DNA from: Bacteroidales bacterium
GTDB lineage: Bacteria; Bacteroidota; Bacteroidia; Bacteroidales; UBA4181
Length of the DNA stretch: 8,756 nucleotides
Assembly (NCBI GenBank): GCA_031287245.1
Contig: JAITTD010000289.1
Coordinates: forward strand, 1 to 8,756
Direction of reading: 5' to 3'
Shown: positions 1 through 5,496 of the stretch, piece after piece
Layout of the letters: every line of letters begins with the position of its first letter
Position numbering within the stretch: position 1 is the first letter of the stretch
The notes under the pieces: generated by a model
What the model was told of the DNA's origin: nothing
What the model saw: the letters and a program-made list of their open reading frames with translations, nothing else
Database searches by the model: none
Translations under genes and position numbers: made by a program

Positions 1-264
1 TATGAGTTTGCCGGCAGTACAACCGCAGGCGAAGTGGCATGGTATATTGCTAATGCAGGGAAAAGCACTCATCCGGCAGGGCAAAAAATGCCAAATGCAC
101 TGGGTATTTATGATATGAGCGGCAATGTTTGGGAATGGTGTGAAGAGGGCTATTTGCGCGGTGGCAGTTGGTGGAATCCTGCGGTACGTTTGTCCGCCCG
201 CATCAAAGAGGCACCCAAAAGCCGCGATCCAAGGTTTGGCTTTCGCTTGGCATTGTCCAAATGA
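1..264 (+). CDS. SUMF1/FGE-fold (formylglycine-generating-enzyme-like) protein, C-terminal part
   Basis: The reading frame is open at base 1, so the gene begins outside the window; 87 codons and a TGA stop are visible. The signature GNVWEWC is followed by RGGSW and the closing GFRLAL, the usual end of the FGE-sulfatase (SUMF1) domain. Established: true formylglycine-generating enzymes oxidise a sulfatase Cys using a Cys pair near the C terminus, and many bacterial relatives use the fold for other roles. Seen: only five residues (EEGYL) separate WEWC from RGGSW, where family members usually have a longer loop, and no Cys follows WEWC. Inference: this is a compact, probably non-catalytic SUMF1-like domain, perhaps in a secreted or surface protein. 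The missing N-terminal part would decide localisation and any further domains. Confidence 0.85.
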   Translation, partial: YEFAGSTTAGEVAWYIANAGKSTHPAGQKMPNALGIYDMSGNVWEWCEEGYLRGGSWWNPAVRLSARIKEAPKSRDPRFGFRLALSK

Positions 265-302
265 CAAAAAATTCCTACCCGTTTTTGCTTGTTTTTGCAT
301 GC

Positions 303-345
303 GGTGAAGCAGGCGATACGTACAATGTACGTGTTTTCTTTCACC
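303..345 (+). terminator. possible terminator hairpin after the FGE-like gene
   Basis: A nested inverted repeat lies between two convergent genes. The inner stem ACGTAC (318-323) pairs with GTACGT (327-332) around AAT, and the outer arms are GGTGAA (303-308) and TTCACC (340-345). A T-rich run follows the inner stem at 333-340. The stem is short and not GC-rich, so this is a weak intrinsic-terminator candidate. Confidence 0.4.
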
Positions 346-348
346 TTC

Positions 349-570
349 TCAATACTCGTCTTCGTTGAAGAAAAAGTCGTCTTTACTGGGGTAGTCGGGC
401 CAAATATCTTCAATACTTTCATATATTTCGCCTTCATCCTCAATTTCTTGCAGGTTTTCAATGGCTTCAAGCGGTGCGCCCGACCGTACGGCAAAGTCAA
501 TCAACTCGTCTTTTGTTGCCGGCCATGGAGCGTCTTCTAATTTGGATGCGAGTTCTAAAGTCCAATACAT
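349..570 (-). CDS. DUF2795 domain-containing protein
   Basis: A 73-residue acidic protein beginning MYWTLELASKLEDAPWPATK and ending FFFNEDEY. The text matches a small, highly conserved Bacteroidota family that I recognise as DUF2795, whose biochemical role is not established. The first half (about residues 1-40) looks like a compact helical domain with the PWPATKDELIDFAVRSGAP stretch; the second half is rich in Glu and Asp and has no Cys. There is no signal peptide or membrane segment, so it is probably cytoplasmic. It lies 70 bp downstream of the adenosyltransferase gene on the same strand but appears to have its own promoter, whose -33 element lies in the end of that gene. The start is the ATG at 570; no Shine-Dalgarno sequence is visible. 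Confidence 0.9.
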   Translation of the reverse strand: MYWTLELASKLEDAPWPATKDELIDFAVRSGAPLEAIENLQEIEDEGEIYESIEDIWPDYPSKDDFFFNEDEY

Positions 571-618
571 AATGCTAAGTATTTATATTTTAATCTTATG
601 TTTAAAAATTTCGCTGTG

Positions 619-648
619 CAAAATTAATACAAATATTTTGCTATACAA
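619..648 (-). promoter_or_regulatory. Bacteroidota-type promoter for the DUF2795 gene
   Basis: Read on the minus strand, TTG (646-648) is followed after 19 bp by TAATTTTG (619-626), a full match to the -33/-7 pattern. The -33 element lies in the last codons of the upstream adenosyltransferase gene, so the DUF2795 gene can be transcribed separately from it. The predicted leader is about 40 nt. Confidence 0.7.
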
Positions 649-1186
649 TAGGTATCCAGTTTTTTTGTGAAATTTGTAAATCTTTTGCTATTTTTCGGGA
701 AAGCACGAAAAAATAATCGGACATACGGTTGATGTATTGATTTACAATCGGTGGTATGTCTTCATTCTCTTCCACCGACACGATGAGCCGCTCGGTGCGG
801 CGGCATACCGTGCGAGCCACATGACACTGTGAAACAGCCGGATGACCCCCCGGAAGCACAAAACTGCGCAGGGGCTCCAATCCGTTTTCCATTTCATCCA
901 TTTTTTGCTCCAAGCGCTGTACGTCCTCAGGCAACAGGCTCGGCAGTTTTTTCGCCATCTCGCCTTCGGCAGCCAGCACAGACGACAAGGTCATCAGCCG
1001 TTCCAGCGTCCACAAAAGAAATTCTTTATCATCGGCATCATTAATGCTGTCCATCAGCAATGCCGTGTGTGCCATCAGTTCGTCCACCGTGCCGTAAGCC
1101 TCTAAGCGGGGGTGATTCTTGGCTACCCGCGTGCCGCCAATGAGGGAAGTCGTCCCTTTATCGCCTGTTTTGGTATAAATTTTCAT
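641..1186 (-). CDS. PduO/MMAB-type cob(I)alamin adenosyltransferase
   Basis: The 181-residue protein transfers the adenosyl group of ATP to cob(I)alamin or cob(I)yrinic acid a,c-diamide, giving the coenzyme B12 used by enzymes such as methylmalonyl-CoA mutase. PduO-family landmarks appear in order: N-terminal ATP loop KIYTKTGDKGTTSLIGG (2-18), EAYGTVDEL (29-37), FVLPGG (109-114), ARTVCRRTER (124-133) and NQYINRMSDYFFVLSR (149-164). The length is typical of the family. The ATG at 1186 is chosen because the family begins with this MKIYTKTGDKG stretch; the frame stays open far upstream, but only as a shadow of the mutase gene. Stop is TAG. It is divergent from the mutase gene. No cobalamin riboswitch is evident in the 66-bp gap. 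Confidence 0.95.
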   Translation of the reverse strand: MKIYTKTGDKGTTSLIGGTRVAKNHPRLEAYGTVDELMAHTALLMDSINDADDKEFLLWTLERLMTLSSVLAAEGEMAKKLPSLLPEDVQRLEQKMDEMENGLEPLRSFVLPGGHPAVSQCHVARTVCRRTERLIVSVEENEDIPPIVNQYINRMSDYFFVLSRKIAKDLQISQKNWIPIV

Positions 1187-1202
1187 GTATATTTCAGAAT
1201 AT

Positions 1203-1234
1203 TCTGCAAAAGTAAGAATATTTTTGTATTTTTG
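1203..1234 (+). promoter_or_regulatory. possible promoter for the phosphohexomutase gene
   Basis: TCTG (1203-1206) is followed after 20 bp by TATTTTTG (1227-1234). The -7 element matches TAnnTTTG and the -33 element has one mismatch to TTTG. The leader to the ATG at 1253 would be short, roughly 10-15 nt. It interlocks with the opposite-strand -7 candidate at 1207-1214. Confidence 0.45.
1207..1214 (-). promoter_or_regulatory. possible -7 element for the adenosyltransferase gene
   Basis: On the minus strand this reads TACTTTTG, matching TAnnTTTG, about 20 bp upstream of the start codon. No good -33 TTG is seen at the expected spacing, so the assignment is tentative. Confidence 0.4.
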
Positions 1235-1252
1235 AGGAATTAAATTTTGCTT

Positions 1253-2983
1253 ATGAATCCATCTGAAGATATTCTTGCGAAAGCCCGGCAGTGGCTTTCC
1301 GGCTCGTTTGACGAAGCCACCCGTGTGCAGGTAAAAGACCTGATCGACCATCATCCTGACGAACTGACGGAGTGTTTTTACCGGAATTTGGAGTTTGGAA
1401 CAGGCGGTTTGCGCGGAATCATGGGCGCAGGCACCAATCGTATGAATGTTTATACGGTAGGTATGGCTACACAAGGCTTGTGCAACTATCTGAAAAAGAG
1501 TTTTACCGCGTTGCCTGAAATTTCGGTTGCCATAGCGCACGACAGCCGCAACAACAGTCGGTTGTTTGCCGAAACTGCCGCCGGTATCTTTGCTGCCAAC
1601 GGGGTGAGAGTGTACCTGTTTGAATCGTTGCGTCCAACGCCTGAACTGTCGTTCGCAGTCCGTCATTTTGGCTGTCAGAGCGGCGTTGTCATCACGGCAT
1701 CGCACAATCCCAAGGAATACAACGGATACAAAGCCTACTGGGACGACGGAGCGCAGGTGATTCCGCCACACGACAAAGCCATCATTGAGGAGGTGAACAA
1801 AACAGCCATTGAGGCGGTGAAATTCAACGGACCCAAAGCCTTGATTACGACCATCGGTAAAGAAATGGACGAGATTTATACCGATATGATTGTGAAACTG
1901 ACGCTTTCGCCAGAAGTCATTCAACGGCATCGCGACCTGAAAATCGTTTATACCCCGATTCACGGAACGGGGGTCGATTTGGTGCCTTTGGCGCTGAAAA
2001 AGAAAGGCTTTACCAATGTGTATCATATAGCAGAACAGGATATTCCGGACGGTAATTTTCCAACCGTCAAATCGCCCAATCCCGAAGAGCCGGCAGCCTT
2101 GGATTTGGCAGTGCAAAAAGCCAAAACGGTGGATGCCGACATTGTGATGGGCACCGACCCCGATGCCGACCGCGCAGGATTGGCGGTGAAAGACCAAAAG
2201 GGAGAATGGATACTGCTCAACGGAAATCAGGCTGCGGCGTTGCTGGTGTATTACCTTATCAGACGCTGGAAAGAGTTGGGTAAACTGAAAGGCAAAGAAT
2301 ACATCGTAAAAACGATTGTCACCACCGATTTGTTGGCAGAAATTGCCTCTGCGCACAAGGTGCCCTGCTATGATGTGCTCACCGGCTTCAAGTGGATTGC
2401 CGATATATTGCGCAAAAACGAAGGGAAAGCCACATTTATCGGCGGTGGAGAGGAAAGTTACGGCTAGCTGCGCAGCGACGCTGTGCGCGACGAGGATGCT
2501 GTGATGTCGTGCGCCTACTTTGCAGAGATAGCCGCTTGGGCAAAAGACCAAGGCAAGACGCTGTACGATATTTTGCTGGAAATATACGCGCAATACGGAT
2601 TTTACAAGGAAGCAGGCATTTCGGTGATCAAAACCGGCAAAACCGGCACAGAGGAAATCGCTGCCATGATGAATCATTACCGGAGCAACCCTCCGAAGAG
2701 CATCAACGGTTCGCCGACAGTCAAAATTCAGGATTACGTCAATTTGACGGCTACCGACCTGAAAACCGGCAAAACAACTCCTATTGAGCAGCCCAAATCA
2801 GATGTGTTACAGTTCTATACGGAAGACGGCAGCAAGATTTCCATCCGCCCGTCGGGTACCGAACCGAAAATCAAGTATTACGTCAGCGTGAAGGAAAATA
2901 TGCCTTCCGTATCCGATTTTGATAAAGTCAACCAATTGATTGATAAACGAATAGAACAAATCAGAAAGGAATTGACACGATAA
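1253..2983 (+). pseudogene. alpha-D-phosphohexomutase (phosphoglucomutase/phosphomannomutase) with an in-frame amber codon
   Basis: A 576-codon frame, homologous to the large bacterial phospho-sugar mutases (PgcA-like) that interconvert glucose 1- and 6-phosphate. Seen in order: EFGTGGLRG near the N terminus, the phosphoserine loop TASHNP with Ser150, the metal loop DPDADR (302-307), the sugar-binding loop GGGEESYG (397-404), and the phosphate-binding loop RPSGTEPK (532-539). Codon 405 is TAG, and the same frame continues with clear homology to the TAA at 2981. Spacing matches intact relatives, which from memory have Tyr or Phe here, so one base change (TAC or TAT to TAG) explains it. A product stopping at residue 404 would lack the end of domain 3 and all of domain 4, and is probably inactive. 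The ATG at 1253 is preferred to the TTG two codons earlier. A sequencing error, recent inactivation, or readthrough/reinitiation (GTG at 2483) are the options. Confidence 0.9.
2465..2467 (+). other. in-frame TAG interrupting the phosphohexomutase
   Basis: The local codons are TAC GGC TAG CTG CGC. Upstream (…GEESYG) and downstream (LRSDAVRDEDAV…) segments align with intact mutases without any gap, so this is a substitution and not a frameshift. TAG ends the adenosyltransferase and dgt genes in this window, so general reassignment of TAG is unlikely. Confidence 0.9.
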
Positions 2984-3017
2984 ATTATTAAGAATAATTC
3001 TAAACTGCTTTGGATGA

Positions 3018-3047
3018 TTTGTCGAATTAAATAATGTTGTAATTTTG
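3018..3047 (+). promoter_or_regulatory. Bacteroidota-type promoter for the ferredoxin gene
   Basis: TTTG (3018-3021) is followed after 18 bp by TAATTTTG (3040-3047), with the ferredoxin ATG 27 bp beyond the -7 box. Both elements match the consensus, so the ferredoxin probably has its own transcript. Confidence 0.7.
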
Positions 3048-3074
3048 CGCCATCATTTTTAAAATTATTTTACT

Positions 3075-3242
3075 ATGGCATACATTATTAATAGTGATTG
3101 TGTTGCTTGCGGCACATGTATTGGAGAGTGTCCGGTTGAGGCAATTTCTGAAGGCGATATTTATAAAATTGACCCGAGCGCCTGTACCGATTGCGGTACT
3201 TGTGCGGATTCTTGCCCTTCGGAAGCCATTCTTCCGGCGTAA
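3075..3242 (+). CDS. 2[4Fe-4S] clostridial-type ferredoxin
   Basis: A 55-residue protein beginning MAYIINSDCVACGTCIGECP, followed by a second half-repeat. Two complete CxxCxxCxxxCP motifs are visible: Cys9, 12, 15, 19 and Cys37, 40, 43, 47. Each cluster is expected to use three Cys from one motif and the last Cys of the other. The length and near-symmetric halves are typical of small low-potential ferredoxins that carry electrons for enzymes such as pyruvate:ferredoxin oxidoreductase. There is no signal peptide, so it is cytoplasmic. It has its own promoter 28 bp upstream and an intrinsic terminator shortly after the TAA, so it is probably monocistronic. The convergent downstream gene is also an iron-sulfur protein homologue, but no functional link is proven. 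Confidence 0.95.
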   Translation: MAYIINSDCVACGTCIGECPVEAISEGDIYKIDPSACTDCGTCADSCPSEAILPA

Positions 3243-3263
3243 ATTCCACGTCCAAGCAAAACG

Positions 3264-3300
3264 AAAAATGCCGGTTCATCCATGAACCGGCTATTTTTTT
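3264..3300. terminator. intrinsic terminator, probably bidirectional
   Basis: The stem GCCGGTTC (3270-3277) pairs perfectly with GAACCGGC (3284-3291) around ATCCAT. It is followed by TATTTTTTT on the plus strand and preceded by AAAAA, which reads as TTTTT on the minus strand. It is 21 bp past the ferredoxin stop and about 100 bp past the stop of the convergent NuoB-like gene, so it can serve both. Confidence 0.85.
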
Positions 3301-3399
3301 GGCAAACGCAGATACGAATTACGAATTTTCGGAAAAACCAATAACCCATCGGCGTTGCATGGCTGTCTCTACTTAATTTTGATAGAAAAACGCTATACA

Positions 3400-4152
3400 T
3401 TATTTATTAGCAGCTATTAAGTCCAATAAGCCGTTGATAATGGTCAACGGGTGAGGCGGATTTCCGGGTATGTACAAATCTACCGGATATTTGTTGAGGA
3501 AACTGCGGTCTAAGGCTTTGCTACCGGCAAATATTCCACCGCTGAGCGCATCCACTCCTGCCAGCACAAGGATTTTAGGCTCCGGAACAGCATCGTAACA
3601 TATTTGCAAGGCTTCTGCCATATTGCCACTGAGGGGTCCCGTAACCACAATGCCATCGGCGTGGCGCGGGGAAGCGACAAACTCTATCCCGAAGCGCCCC
3701 ATGTCAAAATTGACGTTAGAGCAGGCATTCAGTTCCATCTCAACGCTGTTGTCGCCGCCGGCTGACACTTGCCGAAGTTTCAACGACTTTTTAAATAAAT
3801 CTCTGATTTCCGGTCGCCGCTTTTCAAAATGGAGCGTTACAGCCCGATCTTTACCTTCGACAATCAGCAAACGTTCACGATCGTTGCTTGCCAAACGATA
3901 ATCGTTCGTAAAACGTATTTTTTCGGGGAAAACACGGGCACATAGTCCGCAAAAAGTGCATTTGCAAAGGTCTATCCGCAGTGGCGCAATCTCCATCGCA
4001 GACACAGGGCATATTTCGGCTACGGCTGACGGTTCCACCACCGCATTGCTAATGACAGGACGCCCTCTGAAATTTTGGTGAAGATGCACCTCCGACACAT
4101 TCGGAATCGTTTGTTTGCCCTGCCTGCAAAGAATTTTCAATTGTTGAAGCAT
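3400..4152 (-). CDS. ferredoxin/NuoB-like fusion, homologue of group 4 [NiFe]-hydrogenase small subunits, proximal-cluster ligands lost
   Basis: The 250-residue protein has a ferredoxin-like N-terminal part (about 30-85) and a NuoB/HycG-like C-terminal part (about 115-250). The homology is clear: RFGIEFVASPRHADGIVVTG (153-172), EPKILVLAG (191-199), SGGIFAGS (204-211), PVDLYIPGNPPHPLTI (223-238). In HycG/HyfI relatives four Cys (CxGC, GAC, PGCPP) bind the proximal [4Fe-4S] cluster; here these positions are Asp134, Val137, Asp201 and Asn231. In the ferredoxin part, Cys65, 68, 71 and Cys48 remain, enough for one cluster. The first CxxCxxC and the final Cys (Phe75), which would form the other, are absent. 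No other complex subunit is in the window. Start is the ATG at 4152, next to an AT-rich repeat tract; no promoter was recognised, so co-transcription from pyrD is possible. Fold assignment is firm; the function is unknown and classical hydrogenase catalysis is unlikely. Confidence 0.85.
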   Translation of the reverse strand: MLQQLKILCRQGKQTIPNVSEVHLHQNFRGRPVISNAVVEPSAVAEICPVSAMEIAPLRIDLCKCTFCGLCARVFPEKIRFTNDYRLASNDRERLLIVEGKDRAVTLHFEKRRPEIRDLFKKSLKLRQVSAGGDNSVEMELNACSNVNFDMGRFGIEFVASPRHADGIVVTGPLSGNMAEALQICYDAVPEPKILVLAGVDALSGGIFAGSKALDRSFLNKYPVDLYIPGNPPHPLTIINGLLDLIAANK

Positions 4153-4157
4153 GATTA

Positions 4158-4192
4158 TTAATTGTTAATTATTAATTGTTAATTATTAATGG
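4158..4192. repeat. 7-bp tandem repeat, TTAATTR type
   Basis: Five heptamers in register: TTAATTG, TTAATTA, TTAATTG, TTAATTA, TTAATGG. The tract begins six bases upstream of the NuoB-like start codon. Its end (TAATTATTAATGG, 4180-4192) is perfectly inverted at 4268-4280. The non-repetitive stretch 4193-4248 between the two tracts shows no gene or clear promoter. Confidence 0.8.
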
Positions 4193-4248
4193 CTTACGCC
4201 TTTTAATACAATCACAGAAAATTTGTTCGATACGCTTAAATGCCAAGA

Positions 4249-4283
4249 ATTAATAATTAAACATTAACCATTAATAATTATTT
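4249..4283. repeat. 7-bp tandem repeat overlapping the pyrD stop codon
   Basis: Degenerate heptamers in register: ATTAATA, ATTAAAC, ATTAACC, ATTAATA, ATTATTT. The pyrD TAA (minus strand, 4264-4266) lies in the third unit, and the last pyrD codons (Ile-Ile-Ile-Asn-Gly) are written in repeat sequence. Confidence 0.65.
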
Positions 4284-5307
4284 TCAGCAACTCTTTGTTG
4301 ATTTTTTTCACCAGGGATGGTCCATGATAGATGAAGCCCGAATACACCTGCACCAGGGTAGCGCCGGCATTTAGCAGGCGGGTAGCATCTTCCGGCGACA
4401 TGACGCCACCTGTGCCGATAACCGGAAGTTTGCCTTTCGTGCGTTGCCTGATATAGTTGATGGTTTCCAAAGCCGGCAGTTTCAGCGGTTTTCCACTCAT
4501 GCCGCCCTTGCCTATTGCCTCTATCCGGTCTTTACCGATGGTCAATCCGGTGCGTTGCGTGGTCGTATTAACGGCAACAATGCCATCAATGCCCAATTCC
4601 TCAACGATTTGCAGGATATCATCCAAATACAGAATACTCAAATCGGGCGATATCTTCAACAAAACGGGTTTCCGTTCTATTTGTCTGTTGCGATGTTTCA
4701 CTATCGCGGTCAATATGTCTCGCAGAATTTCAGGGTTTTGCAAAGCGCTCAATCCCGCCACATTCGGGCAACTGACATTTACTGTGATGTAATCGACGTA
4801 TGGATACAAGGCATCAAAGCAATATAGATAGTCAGTAACCGCTTCACTATTGGGCGTTTGAGTGTTTTTCCCAATATTTCCGCCAATGACAAGTCCGGCA
4901 GGATGTGCTTTTTTCAGTCTTTTCACTATCACGTCTGCGCCTTCATTGTTGAATCCCATGCGGTTAATCAATGCCTCATCCTGCACTATTCTGAATAATC
5001 GCGGTTTGGGATTGCCCGCTTGTCCGACAGGTGTGACTGTTCCGATTTCGATAAACGCGAATCCAAGCATGGAAAAGGCTGAATAGAGCGTGGCATTCTT
5101 GTCGAAGCCCGCTGCCAAGCCGACAGGATGAGCCAACTTTATTCCGCAAAACTCACGTTCCAACAAGGGGTCGCGGACGCTGTAACAAGCACGGATTACA
5201 GCGCGTACAGGAGGAATGACATACGCCAGACGCAATATACCCGCCACCAATTTGTGGATAAATTCGGCAGGAAACAAAAACAATATGGAACGCAAAAAAC
5301 GATACAT
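4264..5307 (-). CDS. pyrD: class 2 (quinone-dependent) dihydroorotate dehydrogenase
   Basis: The 347-residue FMN enzyme oxidises dihydroorotate to orotate in de novo pyrimidine synthesis and passes electrons to the membrane quinone pool. Class 2 architecture is seen in the hydrophobic/amphipathic N-terminal extension (1-38), which inserts at the membrane, followed by GLAAGFDKNATLY (63-75), GTVTPVGQAGNPKPRLFR (89-106), INRMGFNN (114-121), the NTT motif (247-249), GGMSGKPLK (268-276) and the FMN phosphate loop GTGGVMSPEDA (298-308). The catalytic-base motif is NVSCPN with Cys180. Class 2 enzymes usually have Ser (E. coli NISSPN) while class 1 enzymes use Cys. The start ATG gives the full helical extension. 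The last codons and stop overlap a heptamer repeat. The gene is in line with yqeY upstream, 183 bp away across repeats, with no own promoter recognised. Confidence 0.95.
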   Translation of the reverse strand: MYRFLRSILFLFPAEFIHKLVAGILRLAYVIPPVRAVIRACYSVRDPLLEREFCGIKLAHPVGLAAGFDKNATLYSAFSMLGFAFIEIGTVTPVGQAGNPKPRLFRIVQDEALINRMGFNNEGADVIVKRLKKAHPAGLVIGGNIGKNTQTPNSEAVTDYLYCFDALYPYVDYITVNVSCPNVAGLSALQNPEILRDILTAIVKHRNRQIERKPVLLKISPDLSILYLDDILQIVEELGIDGIVAVNTTTQRTGLTIGKDRIEAIGKGGMSGKPLKLPALETINYIRQRTKGKLPVIGTGGVMSPEDATRLLNAGATLVQVYSGFIYHGPSLVKKINKELLKIIING

Positions 5308-5314
5308 CTTTTTT

Positions 5315-5384
5315 AATTATGAATTATCAATTATGAATTATGAATTATCAATTATGAATTATCAATGATGAATTATCAATGATT
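5315..5384. repeat. 7-bp tandem repeat, AATTATG/AATTATC type
   Basis: Ten uninterrupted heptamers in register: AATTATG or AATTATC alternate irregularly, with two AATGATG/AATGATT variants near the end. The tract begins eight bases upstream of the pyrD start codon and fills the pyrD-proximal side of the yqeY-pyrD gap. Confidence 0.9.
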
Positions 5385-5399
5385 TTGTTGTCATTAAAT

Positions 5400-5496
5400 C
5401 TTAAACTTTAAACTCAAACTTTAAACCTTAAACCTCAAACTTTAAACCTCAAACTTTAAACCTTAAACCTCAAACTTTAAACCTCAAACTTTAAAC
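5400..5496. repeat. 7-bp tandem repeat with 35-bp higher-order unit, overlapping the yqeY stop codon
   Basis: About fourteen heptamers of three main types: TTTAAAC (A), CTTAAAC (C) and CTCAAAC (B). The order A-C-B-A-B occurs twice, then A, so a 35-bp higher-order unit is visible from 5420. One six-base unit (TCAAAC) near 5414 breaks the pattern. The yqeY TAA (minus strand, 5491-5493) lies in the last heptamer. The sequence differs from the neighbouring AATTATG tract, but the unit length is the same. Confidence 0.9.

Noticed and set aside
1187..1252. Cobalamin riboswitch ahead of the adenosyltransferase gene
   Set aside because: The gap is only 66 bp, AT-rich, with no B12-box-like sequence, too short for the aptamer.
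2465..2467. Genome-wide reassignment of TAG to an amino acid
   Set aside because: TAG ends the adenosyltransferase and dgt genes exactly where their families normally end.
641..2677. A 678-codon open frame on the minus strand that includes the adenosyltransferase and runs antisense through most of the mutase
   Set aside because: Only the last 181 codons resemble a protein family. The upstream part is exactly antisense to the well-conserved mutase and has shadow-like composition (many His, Phe, Arg, Gln).
3301..3399. Small RNA or gene between the terminator and the NuoB-like stop codon
   Set aside because: There is no open frame of note, no promoter match and no strong fold by eye.
3623..3901. 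A 92-codon plus-strand frame opposite the NuoB-like gene
   Set aside because: It is antisense to a protein with clear family motifs, and itself resembles nothing I recognise.
4153..4283. MITE or other mobile element
   Set aside because: The inverted ends are low-complexity AT heptamers, no target duplication is visible, and one end overlaps the pyrD stop codon.
4444..4827. Plus-strand frames of up to 127 codons opposite pyrD
   Set aside because: They are antisense shadows of a conserved gene, with no recognisable protein family and no promoter.
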